The notes under the pieces were generated by a model, which was not told where the DNA came from, ran no database searches, and worked only from the letters and a program-made list of their open reading frames with translations. Shown in pieces: positions 17,813 through 26,122 of a DNA stretch of 64,000 bases. Position numbers and translations under genes: made by a program. This DNA is from Pseudomonas sp. ANT_H12B. GTDB taxonomy: Bacteria > Pseudomonadota > Gammaproteobacteria > Pseudomonadales > Pseudomonadaceae. The stretch spans positions 124,001 to 188,000 of the forward strand of contig NZ_VOBI01000012.1 in assembly GCF_008369325.1 (NCBI RefSeq), written 5' to 3'. The first letter of the stretch is position 1; every line of letters begins with the position of its first letter.

Positions 17813-17833
17813 CCCGCCGGAGGACAATAAGAA

Positions 17834-18868
17834 ATGAACATGAATACAACCGTCGATCCTGCTGAAAACCTCCTGGCCAATGGGTTGAAGAACCTGTGGT
17901 TCCCGGTCCTGCCCTCCGATCAACTGGGCGAAAAACCGGTGTCGATCCGTCGCCTCGGCTACAAAATTGCGCTGTGGCGCGACAATGATGGCAGCGTCCA
18001 TGCGCTGGAAGATCACTGTCCTCATCGCGGCGCACCACTGTCCCAGGGCCCGGTTCTGGGCGACCGGCTGCAATGCCCGTATCACGGCGTGGAAGTGCGC
18101 TGCGACGGCACGGTCACCAAAGTCCCCGGCAGCCCCGGTTGCAAGCTCGAAGGCAGCCGCCCGACCCGCATGTTTCACACCCGTGAAGCCGCTGGCGCGA
18201 TCTTTCTGTACAACGCCGCTGACCCGCACGTGGATACCCCGCCGGAGCTGGTGCTGCCCGAGCAACTGACCTCCCCCGAATGGAGCAGCTTCGTCTGCTA
18301 CACCGAGTGGAAAGGCGACTATCGCTACGTGATCGACAACGTCATGGACCCGATGCACGGCACCTACCTGCACAAGATGTCGCATTCCATGAGCGAAGGC
18401 GAAGCCACCGCCAAGTTCGTCACCCGCGACACCGACAATGGTTTCTTCTTTGAAAAAGAAGGCCAGCGCGGGGTGAATTTCGACTGGACCGAATTCATGG
18501 ACAACGGCTGCCATTGGCTGCGTCTGGAAATTCCGTATCCGAAAACCGGCGGCCCGGGTGGCAACTTCACCATCATCGGCAGCTACACGCCGAGCAGCCG
18601 CTCCTTGTCGGCGGTGTTCCACTGGCGTTGCCGTCCACTGACCGGCTGGCAGCGCGACACCTGGCGTTTCCTCTACAAAAACCGTCTGGAAGCACGGCAC
18701 TGGGCGGTGCTGGAGCAGGATCGAGTGCTGCTCGAATTCATGGAACCGGACGCCAACCAGCGGGAAAACCTCTACCAGCATGACCTGGGTGTGGTGCGTC
18801 TGCGCCGCTACCTGAAAAACGCGGCCAAGGCCCAACTGGAGCTGATCGACGCGAAGCAGTTGTCATGA
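17834..18868 (+). CDS. Rieske non-haem iron oxygenase, alpha subunit
   Basis: A 344-residue VanA/phthalate-oxygenase-like protein. The Rieske centre ligands are Cys62-x-His64 (CPHRGAPLSQG) and Cys81-x2-His84 (CPYHG). The mononuclear iron ligands are His175 and His180 (DPMHGTYLH) and probably Asp296 (LEQDRVLLE). The length and lack of a beta-subunit gene fit the two-component class IA systems that pair with an FMN/2Fe-2S reductase, which is encoded at 19306. It activates oxygen for dihydroxylation, demethylation or ring hydroxylation. Substrate unknown. Confidence 0.92.
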   Translation: MNMNTTVDPAENLLANGLKNLWFPVLPSDQLGEKPVSIRRLGYKIALWRDNDGSVHALEDHCPHRGAPLSQGPVLGDRLQCPYHGVEVRCDGTVTKVPGSPGCKLEGSRPTRMFHTREAAGAIFLYNAADPHVDTPPELVLPEQLTSPEWSSFVCYTEWKGDYRYVIDNVMDPMHGTYLHKMSHSMSEGEATAKFVTRDTDNGFFFEKEGQRGVNFDWTEFMDNGCHWLRLEIPYPKTGGPGGNFTIIGSYTPSSRSLSAVFHWRCRPLTGWQRDTWRFLYKNRLEARHWAVLEQDRVLLEFMEPDANQRENLYQHDLGVVRLRRYLKNAAKAQLELIDAKQLS

Positions 18869-19302
18869 ACGCAGCCGTGCAACGTGTTCAGGCCGGATCG
18901 TTGATCGAACCGGCCAGCGCCACCTGGTCAAATGCCTTGCTGATCGGCAATGAAGTGGTGATGTCCGGCATGACCGGCCATCCCGCTACACGCCTGGCCG
19001 TTGTGGCTGACGCGCCGCTCGATGCCTACGCCCAGACCCTGGTGGTGCTGAACAAGGTCCAGGCGCTGGTTGAAGCGGCGGGTGGGCATGTCGGCAACAT
19101 TTACCGGTTGACGGTGTATGTCACCGACATCGCCGACAAGGACGAAGTGGGTCGCGCACGCCGTGACTTCTTCGAAGGTCAGGCGGTTTTTCCTACCTCC
19201 ACGCTGGTTGAAGTGAGCGCGCTGGTGTTTCCCGAACTGCGGGTGGAGATCGAGGCCGGCGCGCGTCTCGATCTCGATTTGCGAACTGTCGAAAAGAGGT
19301 GA
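18865..19302 (+). CDS. RidA/YjgF-family protein
   Basis: A 145-residue RidA-type protein overlapping the Rieske stop by four bases. Features include EVVMSGMTGHPA, the trimer core LVVLNKVQALVEAAGG, NIYRLTVYVTDI and PTSTLVEVSALVFPELRVEI. The family hydrolyses enamines/imines; 2-aminomuconate deaminases belong to it. Here it may release ammonia from an aminated ring-cleavage product, which fits the aspartate-dehydrogenase-like gene. That is inference. Confidence 0.85.
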   Translation: MNAAVQRVQAGSLIEPASATWSNALLIGNEVVMSGMTGHPATRLAVVADAPLDAYAQTLVVLNKVQALVEAAGGHVGNIYRLTVYVTDIADKDEVGRARRDFFEGQAVFPTSTLVEVSALVFPELRVEIEAGARLDLDLRTVEKR

Positions 19303-19305
19303 CCG

Positions 19306-20265
19306 ATGTCCCATTCCTCCCCCCTCACCGCTCGCGTGCATACCCTGCGCTACGAAGCCGAAGGCATCATCAGTGTCGAGTTGCGGCCGTTTGGCGACAC
19401 GGTGTTCCCCCCTTTTGAAGCGGGCTCGCACATCGACCTGCATTTGCCCAATGGCTTGGTGCGCAGTTACTCATTGCTCAACTCGCCGAGCGATCACGGC
19501 CGTTACGTGATCGGCATTTTGCGTGATCGCAACAGCCGCGGTGGCTCGGAGTATGTGCACGCGCAACTGCGGGTCGGCATGCAACTGCCGATCTCGTCTC
19601 CGCGCAATAATTTCCAGCTCGATATGAGTGCCAAACACAGCGTGCTGGTGGCCGGCGGTATCGGCATCACACCGATCTACTGCATGTTCCGCCAGTTGCT
19701 GGCACTGGGAAAATCCGCCGAGCTGATCTACTGCGCCCGTTCGCGGCAGGAAGCCGCGCTGGTGGAAGAACTCAGCGGCCTGAGTGCCAAAGTCGTCTAC
19801 CACTTCAACGATGAAAAGGGCATGCCGCCCGACCTCAGCGCTTACTTGGCGGATAAGCCCGGCGACACGCACTTCTATTGCTGCGGCCCGACACCGATGC
19901 TCGATGCTTTCGAAAGCACCTGTGAAGGTCTCGGTTATCCCCATGCGCATATTGAACGTTTCGCGGCGGCTGAATTGCCACCGTCGGAAGATGCGCAGAG
20001 CAGCTACAGCGTGGAGCTGAAAAAATCTGGCAAGACGCTGTCGATCGAGCCCGGTTTGAGTTTGCTCGACGTGCTGCTCGAGGCTGGCTGCGATATCGAG
20101 TACAGCTGTCGCGAAGGAGTTTGCGGTTCGTGCGAAACACGTGTGCTGGAGGGTGATGTCGATCATCGTGATGGCGTGTTGACCAAAGCCGAGCGTGCGG
20201 CGAATAAATCCATGATGGTGTGTGTGTCAGGTTGCAAGAGCCGGCGGTTGGTACTGGATCTATAA
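19306..20265 (+). CDS. VanB-type oxygenase reductase (FMN, NAD, 2Fe-2S)
   Basis: A 319-residue reductase with flavin-binding VRSYSLLNSP at about 47-56, nucleotide-binding VAGGIGITPIY near 118-128, and a C-terminal plant-type ferredoxin domain with CREGVCGSC followed by a final Cys in MMVCVSG. It belongs to the phthalate dioxygenase reductase/VanB family and should pass electrons from NAD(P)H to the Rieske protein at 17834. Last gene of the main operon; a strong terminator follows at 20294. Confidence 0.92.
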   Translation: MSHSSPLTARVHTLRYEAEGIISVELRPFGDTVFPPFEAGSHIDLHLPNGLVRSYSLLNSPSDHGRYVIGILRDRNSRGGSEYVHAQLRVGMQLPISSPRNNFQLDMSAKHSVLVAGGIGITPIYCMFRQLLALGKSAELIYCARSRQEAALVEELSGLSAKVVYHFNDEKGMPPDLSAYLADKPGDTHFYCCGPTPMLDAFESTCEGLGYPHAHIERFAAAELPPSEDAQSSYSVELKKSGKTLSIEPGLSLLDVLLEAGCDIEYSCREGVCGSCETRVLEGDVDHRDGVLTKAERAANKSMMVCVSGCKSRRLVLDL

Positions 20266-20293
20266 CGCGAGTATCAAGTTTCCAGGGTTAAAC

Positions 20294-20321
20294 AGGCCGA
20301 CAGGTATGTCGGCCTTTTTTT
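20294..20321 (+). terminator. Rho-independent terminator of the catabolic operon
   Basis: AGGCCGAC and GTCGGCCT form an 8-bp stem with a 6-base loop, followed by seven T. It lies 28 bp after the reductase stop. Confidence 0.9.
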
Positions 20322-20380
20322 ATGCGCGTGAAATAAAAAACGCACAGTGAATGTGCAGTTTCGTTACCCCTCGACGCGCC

Positions 20381-20398
20381 TGTTTCATGGGCAATACA
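20381..20398. promoter_or_regulatory. Operator-like dyad, distal copy (porin gene)
   Basis: TGTTTCATGGGCAATACA shares its left half exactly (TGTTTCAT) with the dyad at 4434-4453 and degenerates on the right. Its centre is about 105 bp upstream of the start point predicted from the sigma-54-like element at 20469. Confidence 0.45.
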
Positions 20399-20406
20399 AA
20401 TAAATA

Positions 20407-20423
20407 TGTTTCCTATATAAACA
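20407..20423. promoter_or_regulatory. Operator-like dyad, proximal copy (porin gene)
   Basis: TGTTTCCTATATAAACA matches TGTTTCATATATGAAACA with one base missing and one substitution. It is about 80 bp upstream of the predicted start point. Confidence 0.5.
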
Positions 20424-20468
20424 ATTGTTTTTATTGAATTTTTAAACCAAAAACAGCTTTCTGACAGT

Positions 20469-20484
20469 TGGCATAATTTCTGCT
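20469..20484 (+). promoter_or_regulatory. Sigma-54-like -24/-12 promoter of the porin gene
   Basis: TGGCATAATTTCTGCT has GG at 20470-20471 and GC at 20482-20483 with ten bases between. The predicted start is near 20495, giving a 5' leader of about 160 nt. The leader contains AACAATAA (20529-20536), which fits the AAnAAnAA catabolite-activity motif bound by Hfq/Crc; this would allow catabolite repression of the porin. Confidence 0.5.
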
Positions 20485-20655
20485 CAGGTAATCATGAGTT
20501 CATAGGCCATACGCCGTATTACCCATGAAACAATAAAAACAGAAACGCACTTAATCAAAGCAACACTCGACGTTATCCGCCCCTCGCCACTTTCAAGGCG
20601 AACGGAACAGTGTTGCCGGTCACTTTGTAGCGTTCAATTGAGCAGCGGAGTCAAC

Positions 20656-21885
20656 ATGAAGCATTACGTTATATGTGTGGGGCTGATGATGAGCAGTTGC
20701 GTGAGTTTCGCCGGCGAACCCGGTCCCGCTGCGCCCGTGACATCTACTACCGGTAAAAAGCCGTTTCCGCATATCGCCTGGCGCAGCGATGATGGCGAAA
20801 GCAGCCTGGATATCGGCGGAGCGCTGCGCACCAACTACCGTGACGAACACTGGGACACCACCGAAAACAACGGACGTTTTCTCTTCGATACCTTCCGCAT
20901 CGACGTGGCGGCGACTTACAAAAACCTGTTCAGCGATGTCGGCTACTGGTTTCAGGATGACGGCAAACGCTCCATCGACCGCGGCTTCGTCGGCTATCGG
21001 ATCAACAGCAACTCAAACCTGCAGCTGGGCGCGCCGTTCAAGCCGTTCGGCCTGGAACCTTATCCGCAATTTGGCTGGAGTTATCACCTGCCCTTCTTCA
21101 TGGGCTATGGCGTCAGCGCCGGCACCGGTTTGAAGTACAGCTACAAGGACAAGGACTGGGATGTACAGCTGGGGTACTTCCCGCGCATGTTGCCGTCGGA
21201 CATTCGCTACTCGCCGGAAGTCGGGCGTTATGCCGACCTCAAGGACAATGCGATCCCTTTCACCCAGTCGCGCCAGGATAACGAGAAGCACAACCAGATC
21301 AACGCCCGGGTTGCGCGAACCTTTACCAATGATGGCTGGAAAACCGAAATCGGCGCATCGATTGCCGCCGCCCAACTGTACAACGCCACCACCAAAGACG
21401 ACGGCGACTACTGGGCCGGCGGTATCCACGCGATCATCAACGCTGGCGCGTGGACCGTCAGCACCCAAGGCATTCGCTACGAATACGACCCGAAAAACCC
21501 TGCCGGTGTCAGCAACAACTCGGTACTGATGGGCGGCAACGGCCTGACGCCGGCTTATTTGATTGCCTCCAAAGCCACCATCGCCTCGTTGAACGTCAGC
21601 TACGACATCGCCACGCCGAAGTTGGGGCAACTGAAGAAGATCAAGCTGTACAACGACTACAGTCGCATGATGAAAGACGAGAGTGGTTGGGACGACTCGC
21701 AGATGTACACCGTCGGTGCGCAGTTCCTGGCCATGCCGATCATGGCGTGGGTTGACCTGACCTGGGCGAAAAACGCCAACCCTTACGGCGGCGCGGAAAA
21801 CGGTACTGGCTTTACCAATACCAACTCGATCGGAAGTAATGAGTGGTACTACCGGACTAATATCAATATCGGGTACTACTTCTAA
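20656..21885 (+). CDS. Outer-membrane porin of the catabolic island
   Basis: Starts at the ATG at 20656 after AGCGGAG; 409 residues. It has a signal peptide with cleavage near SFAG-EPG, then alternating aromatic beta-strands throughout (DVGYWFQDD, LKYSYKDKDWDVQLGYF, IRYEYDPKN) and ends in the C-terminal aromatic INIGYYF needed for BAM insertion. It is a large monomeric-repeat barrel of about 16-18 strands. It shares promoter and dyad architecture with the importer operon and so probably admits the same substrate. It does not look like a typical OprD family member. Confidence 0.82.
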   Translation: MKHYVICVGLMMSSCVSFAGEPGPAAPVTSTTGKKPFPHIAWRSDDGESSLDIGGALRTNYRDEHWDTTENNGRFLFDTFRIDVAATYKNLFSDVGYWFQDDGKRSIDRGFVGYRINSNSNLQLGAPFKPFGLEPYPQFGWSYHLPFFMGYGVSAGTGLKYSYKDKDWDVQLGYFPRMLPSDIRYSPEVGRYADLKDNAIPFTQSRQDNEKHNQINARVARTFTNDGWKTEIGASIAAAQLYNATTKDDGDYWAGGIHAIINAGAWTVSTQGIRYEYDPKNPAGVSNNSVLMGGNGLTPAYLIASKATIASLNVSYDIATPKLGQLKKIKLYNDYSRMMKDESGWDDSQMYTVGAQFLAMPIMAWVDLTWAKNANPYGGAENGTGFTNTNSIGSNEWYYRTNINIGYYF

Positions 21886-22024
21886 TCAGATCCGGCTGAG
21901 CCAACGGCACACCCCACGCCGGCCCGGCTCAGTAGGGCCCATCACGGCGGTTCGGGTAAAAGATTATGCCTATCAGGACCGAATACTCCACCTATTAGCT
22001 GACTTGCGGATAGGGGTCTAACCT

Positions 22025-22056
22025 TAATCCAGCGCCGGCGTAAGCTGGCCGGATTA
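22025..22056 (+). other. Stem-loop upstream of a mini-ORF
   Basis: TAATCC pairs with GGATTA and an inner CCAGC pairs with GCTGG. It precedes an AAGGAG ribosome site and the 6-codon ORF at 22077. No T-run follows, so a terminator is unlikely. The rest of 21886-22280 shows no recognisable gene; presumably it contains the katG promoter. Confidence 0.35.
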
Positions 22057-22076
22057 GAGCTGATAAGGAGACAGGA

Positions 22077-22097
22077 ATGAGTCAGAAACGTGACTGA
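22077..22097 (+). other. Six-codon mini-ORF (MSQKRD) with good ribosome site
   Basis: ATG AGT CAG AAA CGT GAC TGA follows AAGGAG with 6-base spacing. A GTG at 22089 opens a second short frame of about 52 codons. It could be a leader peptide for katG or the stump of a lost gene; sequence alone does not decide. Confidence 0.3.
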
Positions 22098-22280
22098 GCC
22101 TGCCGTGGGCCACCGTGCTGGCAACTCGATTGCCGATGTTCAGAATTCCCGTGCGGTCAAAAACAATCAGTTGCTCAAACTGCTGGCCCAGCAGCCTGTG
22201 TCATTGATTTCGCTCGTCACTATTGCGAGCCCACAACGGGCCGTATAGCCGGATGAACACGACCTAAAGGTAGCTCACAC

Positions 22281-24536
22281 ATGGCAAATGAATCGAAATG
22301 CCCGTTCAATCACGCCGCTGGCGGTGGCACGACGAACCGCGATTGGTGGCCAAACCAACTGAATCTGAAGATCCTGCACCAGCACTCGTCCCTGTCAGAT
22401 CCCATGGATGAAGGCTTCAACTACGCCGAAGAATTCAAAACCCTGGACTTCGAAGCGGTCAAGCGAGACTTGACTGCGCTGATGACTGATTCGCAAGACT
22501 GGTGGCCTGCGGACTTCGGTCATTACGGGCCGCTTTTCATTCGTATGGCCTGGCACGCCGCAGGCACGTACCGCACCGGTGATGGTCGCGGTGGTGCCGG
22601 CTCCGGCCAGCAGCGTTTTGCGCCCCTCAACAGCTGGCCGGACAACGTCAGCCTCGACAAGGCGCGCCGGCTGCTGTGGCCGATCAAGCAAAAATACGGT
22701 CGTAAGATTTCCTGGGCTGACCTGATCGTGCTCACCGGTAACGTCGCGCTGGAGTCCATGGGCTTCAAGACCTTTGGTTTTTCCGGCGGCCGCAAGGACG
22801 TCTGGGAACCGGATGAAGACGTCTATTGGGGCTCGGAGAACAAGTGGCTGGGCGGCGACACCCGCTACGGCAAAGAAAACGAGCCCATGCAAGAGCCCGG
22901 CGAAGGTCCACTCGTTGCTGAGCCGGGGGAAAACGAGGAGAGCCGTACCGACCAGGGACGTAACCTGGAAAACCCGCTCGCCGCAGTGCAAATGGGCTTG
23001 ATCTACGTGAACCCGGAAGGTCCTGAAGGCAATCCCGATCCCGTGGCTGCGGCCATCGACATCCGTGAAACCTTCGGTCGCATGGCGATGAACGACGAAG
23101 AAACCGTGGCCCTGATCGCCGGCGGCCATGCCTTCGGCAAAACCCATGGCGCCGGGCCTGCCGACAACGTTGGCGCCGAGCCCGAAGCGGCTGGCCTCGA
23201 AGCTCAGGGGCTGGGCTGGAAGAACAGCTTCGGCACCGGCAAAGGTCCTGACACGATCACCAGCGGCCTGGAAGTGACCTGGACCACCACGCCCACACGA
23301 TGGAGCAATAACTACCTGGAAAACCTGTTCGGCTTCGAGTGGGAACTGACCAAAAGCCCGGCGGGTGCGCACCAGTGGACACCCAAAAACGGCGCTGGCG
23401 CCGGCATCATTCCGGATGCCCACGACCCGTCCAAGCGTCGTAACCCGACCATGCTGACCACCGACCTGTCGCTGCGATTCGACCCGATCTACGAACCGAT
23501 TTCCCGGCGCTTCCTGGAGAATCCGGATCAAATGGCCGACGCGTTCGCCCGCGCCTGGTTCAAGCTGATTCACCGCGACATGGGCCCCCTCTCGCGCTAC
23601 CTCGGTCCGGAAATGCCGGCCGAAGAACTGCTGTGGCAAGACCCCATCCCGGAGGTCGACCATGAGTTGGTCAACGACAGCGACGTCGCCGCACTCAAGA
23701 GCAAACTCCAGGCCTCGGGTCTGTCGGTTTCGCAGCTAGTGTCAACGGCGTGGGCGGCCGCTTCGACCTTCCGTGGCTCCGACAAGCGCGGCGGCGCCAA
23801 CGGTGGACGCTTGCGTCTGGCCCCCCAGAAGTTCTGGCAGGCCAACCAGCCTGAGCAACTGGCAAACGTGCTGACGAAACTCGAGGGTATCCAGAACGAG
23901 TTCAACAGCGGCGGCAAGAAAATATCGCTGGCGGACCTGATCGTGCTGGCCGGTAATGCTGGCGTCGAACAGGCTGCGAAAAATGCTGGCCACAGCGTGA
24001 CGGTGCCGTTCACACCAGGTCGGATGGACGCCTCCCAAGAGCAGACGGACGTGGAATCGTTCGGCTTCCTCGAACCCATCGCCGATGGCTTCCGTAACTA
24101 CGTCAAGGGCAGATACAGCGTATCGGCCGAGGCGTTACTGATCGACAAGGCGCAACAACTGACCCTCAGCGCACCAGAAATGACCGCGCTCCTTGGCGGC
24201 TTGCGCGTGTTGAACACCAACGTCGGGCAAACCAGACACGGCGTGTTCACCCAGCAGCCGGAGGCGTTGACCAACGACTTCTTCAAGAACCTGCTGGACA
24301 TGGGCGTGGAATGGAAACCGACCTCCGAGGCCAATGAAGCGTTTGAAGGGCGCGATCGCAAAACCGGCGGAGTGAAGTGGACGGCTTCCCGCGTCGACCT
24401 CGTCTTCGGCTCGAATGCGCAGCTGCGAGCCTTGGCCGAACTCTATGCAAGCGAAGACATGAAGGACAAGTTCGTTAAAGACTTCGTAGCGGCGTGGGCC
24501 AAAGTGATGGACCTGGATCGCTTCGACGTTCGGTAA
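22281..24536 (+). CDS. katG: Catalase-peroxidase KatG
   Basis: A full-length 751-residue bifunctional haem catalase-peroxidase that removes hydrogen peroxide. The distal haem triad is Arg88-Trp91-His92 (RMAWHAAGTYR). The proximal haem ligand is His283 (GGHAFGKTHGAG). The second, haem-less peroxidase-like half spans about 430-750. There is no signal peptide, so it is cytoplasmic. The ATG follows AAAGGTAG. A hairpin terminator lies at 24563. It is not co-directional with a visible oxyR gene in this window. Confidence 0.97.
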   Translation: MANESKCPFNHAAGGGTTNRDWWPNQLNLKILHQHSSLSDPMDEGFNYAEEFKTLDFEAVKRDLTALMTDSQDWWPADFGHYGPLFIRMAWHAAGTYRTGDGRGGAGSGQQRFAPLNSWPDNVSLDKARRLLWPIKQKYGRKISWADLIVLTGNVALESMGFKTFGFSGGRKDVWEPDEDVYWGSENKWLGGDTRYGKENEPMQEPGEGPLVAEPGENEESRTDQGRNLENPLAAVQMGLIYVNPEGPEGNPDPVAAAIDIRETFGRMAMNDEETVALIAGGHAFGKTHGAGPADNVGAEPEAAGLEAQGLGWKNSFGTGKGPDTITSGLEVTWTTTPTRWSNNYLENLFGFEWELTKSPAGAHQWTPKNGAGAGIIPDAHDPSKRRNPTMLTTDLSLRFDPIYEPISRRFLENPDQMADAFARAWFKLIHRDMGPLSRYLGPEMPAEELLWQDPIPEVDHELVNDSDVAALKSKLQASGLSVSQLVSTAWAAASTFRGSDKRGGANGGRLRLAPQKFWQANQPEQLANVLTKLEGIQNEFNSGGKKISLADLIVLAGNAGVEQAAKNAGHSVTVPFTPGRMDASQEQTDVESFGFLEPIADGFRNYVKGRYSVSAEALLIDKAQQLTLSAPEMTALLGGLRVLNTNVGQTRHGVFTQQPEALTNDFFKNLLDMGVEWKPTSEANEAFEGRDRKTGGVKWTASRVDLVFGSNAQLRALAELYASEDMKDKFVKDFVAAWAKVMDLDRFDVR

Positions 24537-24562
24537 CACGAGCGGTATTTTCTGAAAACCCG

Positions 24563-24596
24563 CAACGCCTCCCAGTGTGGAGGCGTTGTGCTTTTT
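24563..24596 (+). terminator. Rho-independent terminator after katG
   Basis: CAACGCCTCC and GGAGGCGTTG form a 10-bp stem with a 6-base loop, followed by GTGCTTTTT. Confidence 0.85.
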
Positions 24597-24714
24597 GCCG
24601 GGCGAGTGTTTTGTAGCGCTGAGCCAGGCGTACTTGACGCTTCACGCCGTTCAATGGGAAAACGTCCGTGGCCCAAATGGAAGACTCAATGAATTAAGGA
24701 AGATTCGTCAAACC

Positions 24715-25734
24715 ATGAAAAGCCTATTGTGTTTGCTGATCGCCACCGGCGTCGGCACCGCGCTGCAATACGCCGGCATCCCCCATGGTCTGTTGCTGGG
24801 CTCGATACTCGCGACCGCGTTGATCGCCAGCAACTTGCGATTTGCTCCCACACTGCCCTTCGGCCTTGGCTACGTGCAAATCGTGTCGGGGATCGCAACC
24901 GGTCTGATGTTCACGTCGTGGAACAGCCAAACGGCGGCGGCCATGTTGCCCAGCCTGGGCTTCATGTTGCTGGGCCTGACGGTCCAGAGCGCGGTGGCCG
25001 GTTTGTGGCTGCTCAAAGTCTCGGGATGGAACCTGAAAGACTCGCTGTTAGCCGTGTACCCCGGCGCACTCGCCGCCGTGTTCGATTTGCTCGAGTCCGA
25101 GCGTGCGTCGAGCAAGGTGATCGTCGTGCACCTGGTCAGACTGCTGTCGATCACCGTGCTGGTCAGCCTTTGCATTCCCGGGCATACCGATATGGCGCTT
25201 GGCGAGAGCAACCCACTGCTCACGAGCACGGCGCTGACCCTACTGTCGCTGATCGCCTTGAGCATGTTGCTTGGCCGCGTGCTGTTGAGCGTCGGCGTGC
25301 CGGCACCGTTCATGCTTACCGCGATCGTCATCACCGGCGTCTACTTGAAGATGGGCTATCTCCAGACTTTCCACATGCCGCCATGGAGTGTCGACACCGC
25401 CGTGGTTCTCCTCGGTGTGCTGATTGGCTCGAAATTCAAGGACATCAGCCTCAACGAACTGATCCGCCACGGACGGGCCGGACTGATGTCCGTCGCCCTG
25501 ATGTTACTGATCGCGACAGCGTTTGCCGGCGTGGCCGGGCGGGTTCTGGGCAGCGATCCCTTGTCGCTCTGGCTGGCCTACATGCCTGGCGCCATCGAGA
25601 CCATCACCCTGGTCGCGGTCAGTGGTGGACTGAACGTCGTGTTCATCCTGACTCATCATCTGGTGCGGATGGTCGTGCTGCACTTCGCCCCGGCGTTGCT
25701 CGTTCAGGCCCGGCGCTGGCGGGAGAACGTCTGA
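24715..25734 (+). CDS. AbrB-family (PF05145) membrane protein
   Basis: A 339-residue protein with about ten transmembrane segments in two related halves. Characteristic AbrB duplication motifs are present: GIPHGLLLGSILATAL, VYPGALAAVFDLL, and in the second half LAYMPGAIETITLVAV. These proteins are often annotated as putative ammonia monooxygenases or AbrB regulators, but they are membrane proteins of unsettled function. The ATG at 24715 (MKSLLCLLIA) follows AAGGAAGA at a longish distance. It is convergent with the small peptide gene at 25747. Confidence 0.8.
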   Translation: MKSLLCLLIATGVGTALQYAGIPHGLLLGSILATALIASNLRFAPTLPFGLGYVQIVSGIATGLMFTSWNSQTAAAMLPSLGFMLLGLTVQSAVAGLWLLKVSGWNLKDSLLAVYPGALAAVFDLLESERASSKVIVVHLVRLLSITVLVSLCIPGHTDMALGESNPLLTSTALTLLSLIALSMLLGRVLLSVGVPAPFMLTAIVITGVYLKMGYLQTFHMPPWSVDTAVVLLGVLIGSKFKDISLNELIRHGRAGLMSVALMLLIATAFAGVAGRVLGSDPLSLWLAYMPGAIETITLVAVSGGLNVVFILTHHLVRMVVLHFAPALLVQARRWRENV

Positions 25735-25746
25735 TCGCAGGAAGGA

Positions 25747-25830
25747 CTAAGCGGGAGAGATCGTGGCGAGTGCACCAATCAAAATGGTTAACACCAGAAA
25801 TCCACCCAGGAAAATAGCCATCTTGCCCAT
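25747..25830 (-). CDS. 27-residue hydrophobic small membrane peptide
   Basis: On the minus strand an AGGAGG ribosome site lies 5 bases before an ATG that opens 27 codons ending in TAG. The peptide begins MGKMAIFLGG and continues as a single hydrophobic helix of about 20 residues (core FLVLTILIGALAT) with a short polar tail. One positive N-terminal residue and a glycine-containing helix fit a small inner-membrane protein. I do not recognise a named family. The remainder of 25831-26082 shows no other gene. Confidence 0.6.
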   Translation of the reverse strand: MGKMAIFLGGFLVLTILIGALATISPA

Positions 25831-26082
25831 TGGGGCCTCCTAACTTGTGAGTTTGCGGTGCAGCAGTTGCTGCGGATGTGGAGCGTGCTGTCATTGTGAG
25901 GCGCAGGCTGGGTGCATTACAGATGCAGATAACGACAGAAAATACGGATCAGAATAGAACCTACACACGCAAAAGCCCGCTGACCATTTTATTTTTCCGT
26001 AGCACACCGACAGCACGGTTTGCCAGGCGTGATCACCGGACGCTTGCCACTGAAGTAAGTAATTAATGAGCGCTTAACCATA

Positions 26083-26110
26083 GTGGCGAGGGAGTTCGGT
26101 CCCTCGCCAC
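26083..26110. repeat. REP-like palindrome / terminator
   Basis: GTGGCGAGGGA and TCCCTCGCCAC form an 11-bp perfect stem with a 6-base loop. It resembles the Pseudomonas REP core and lies 13 bp after the stop of the DUF6124 gene, where it may terminate its transcript. Confidence 0.7.
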
Positions 26111-26122
26111 GGCAGCCCTCAC

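Noticed and set aside
21895..21932. CTGAGCC/GGCTCAG inverted repeat after the porin
   Set aside because: Only 7 bp with a long loop and no T-run; too weak to call a terminator.
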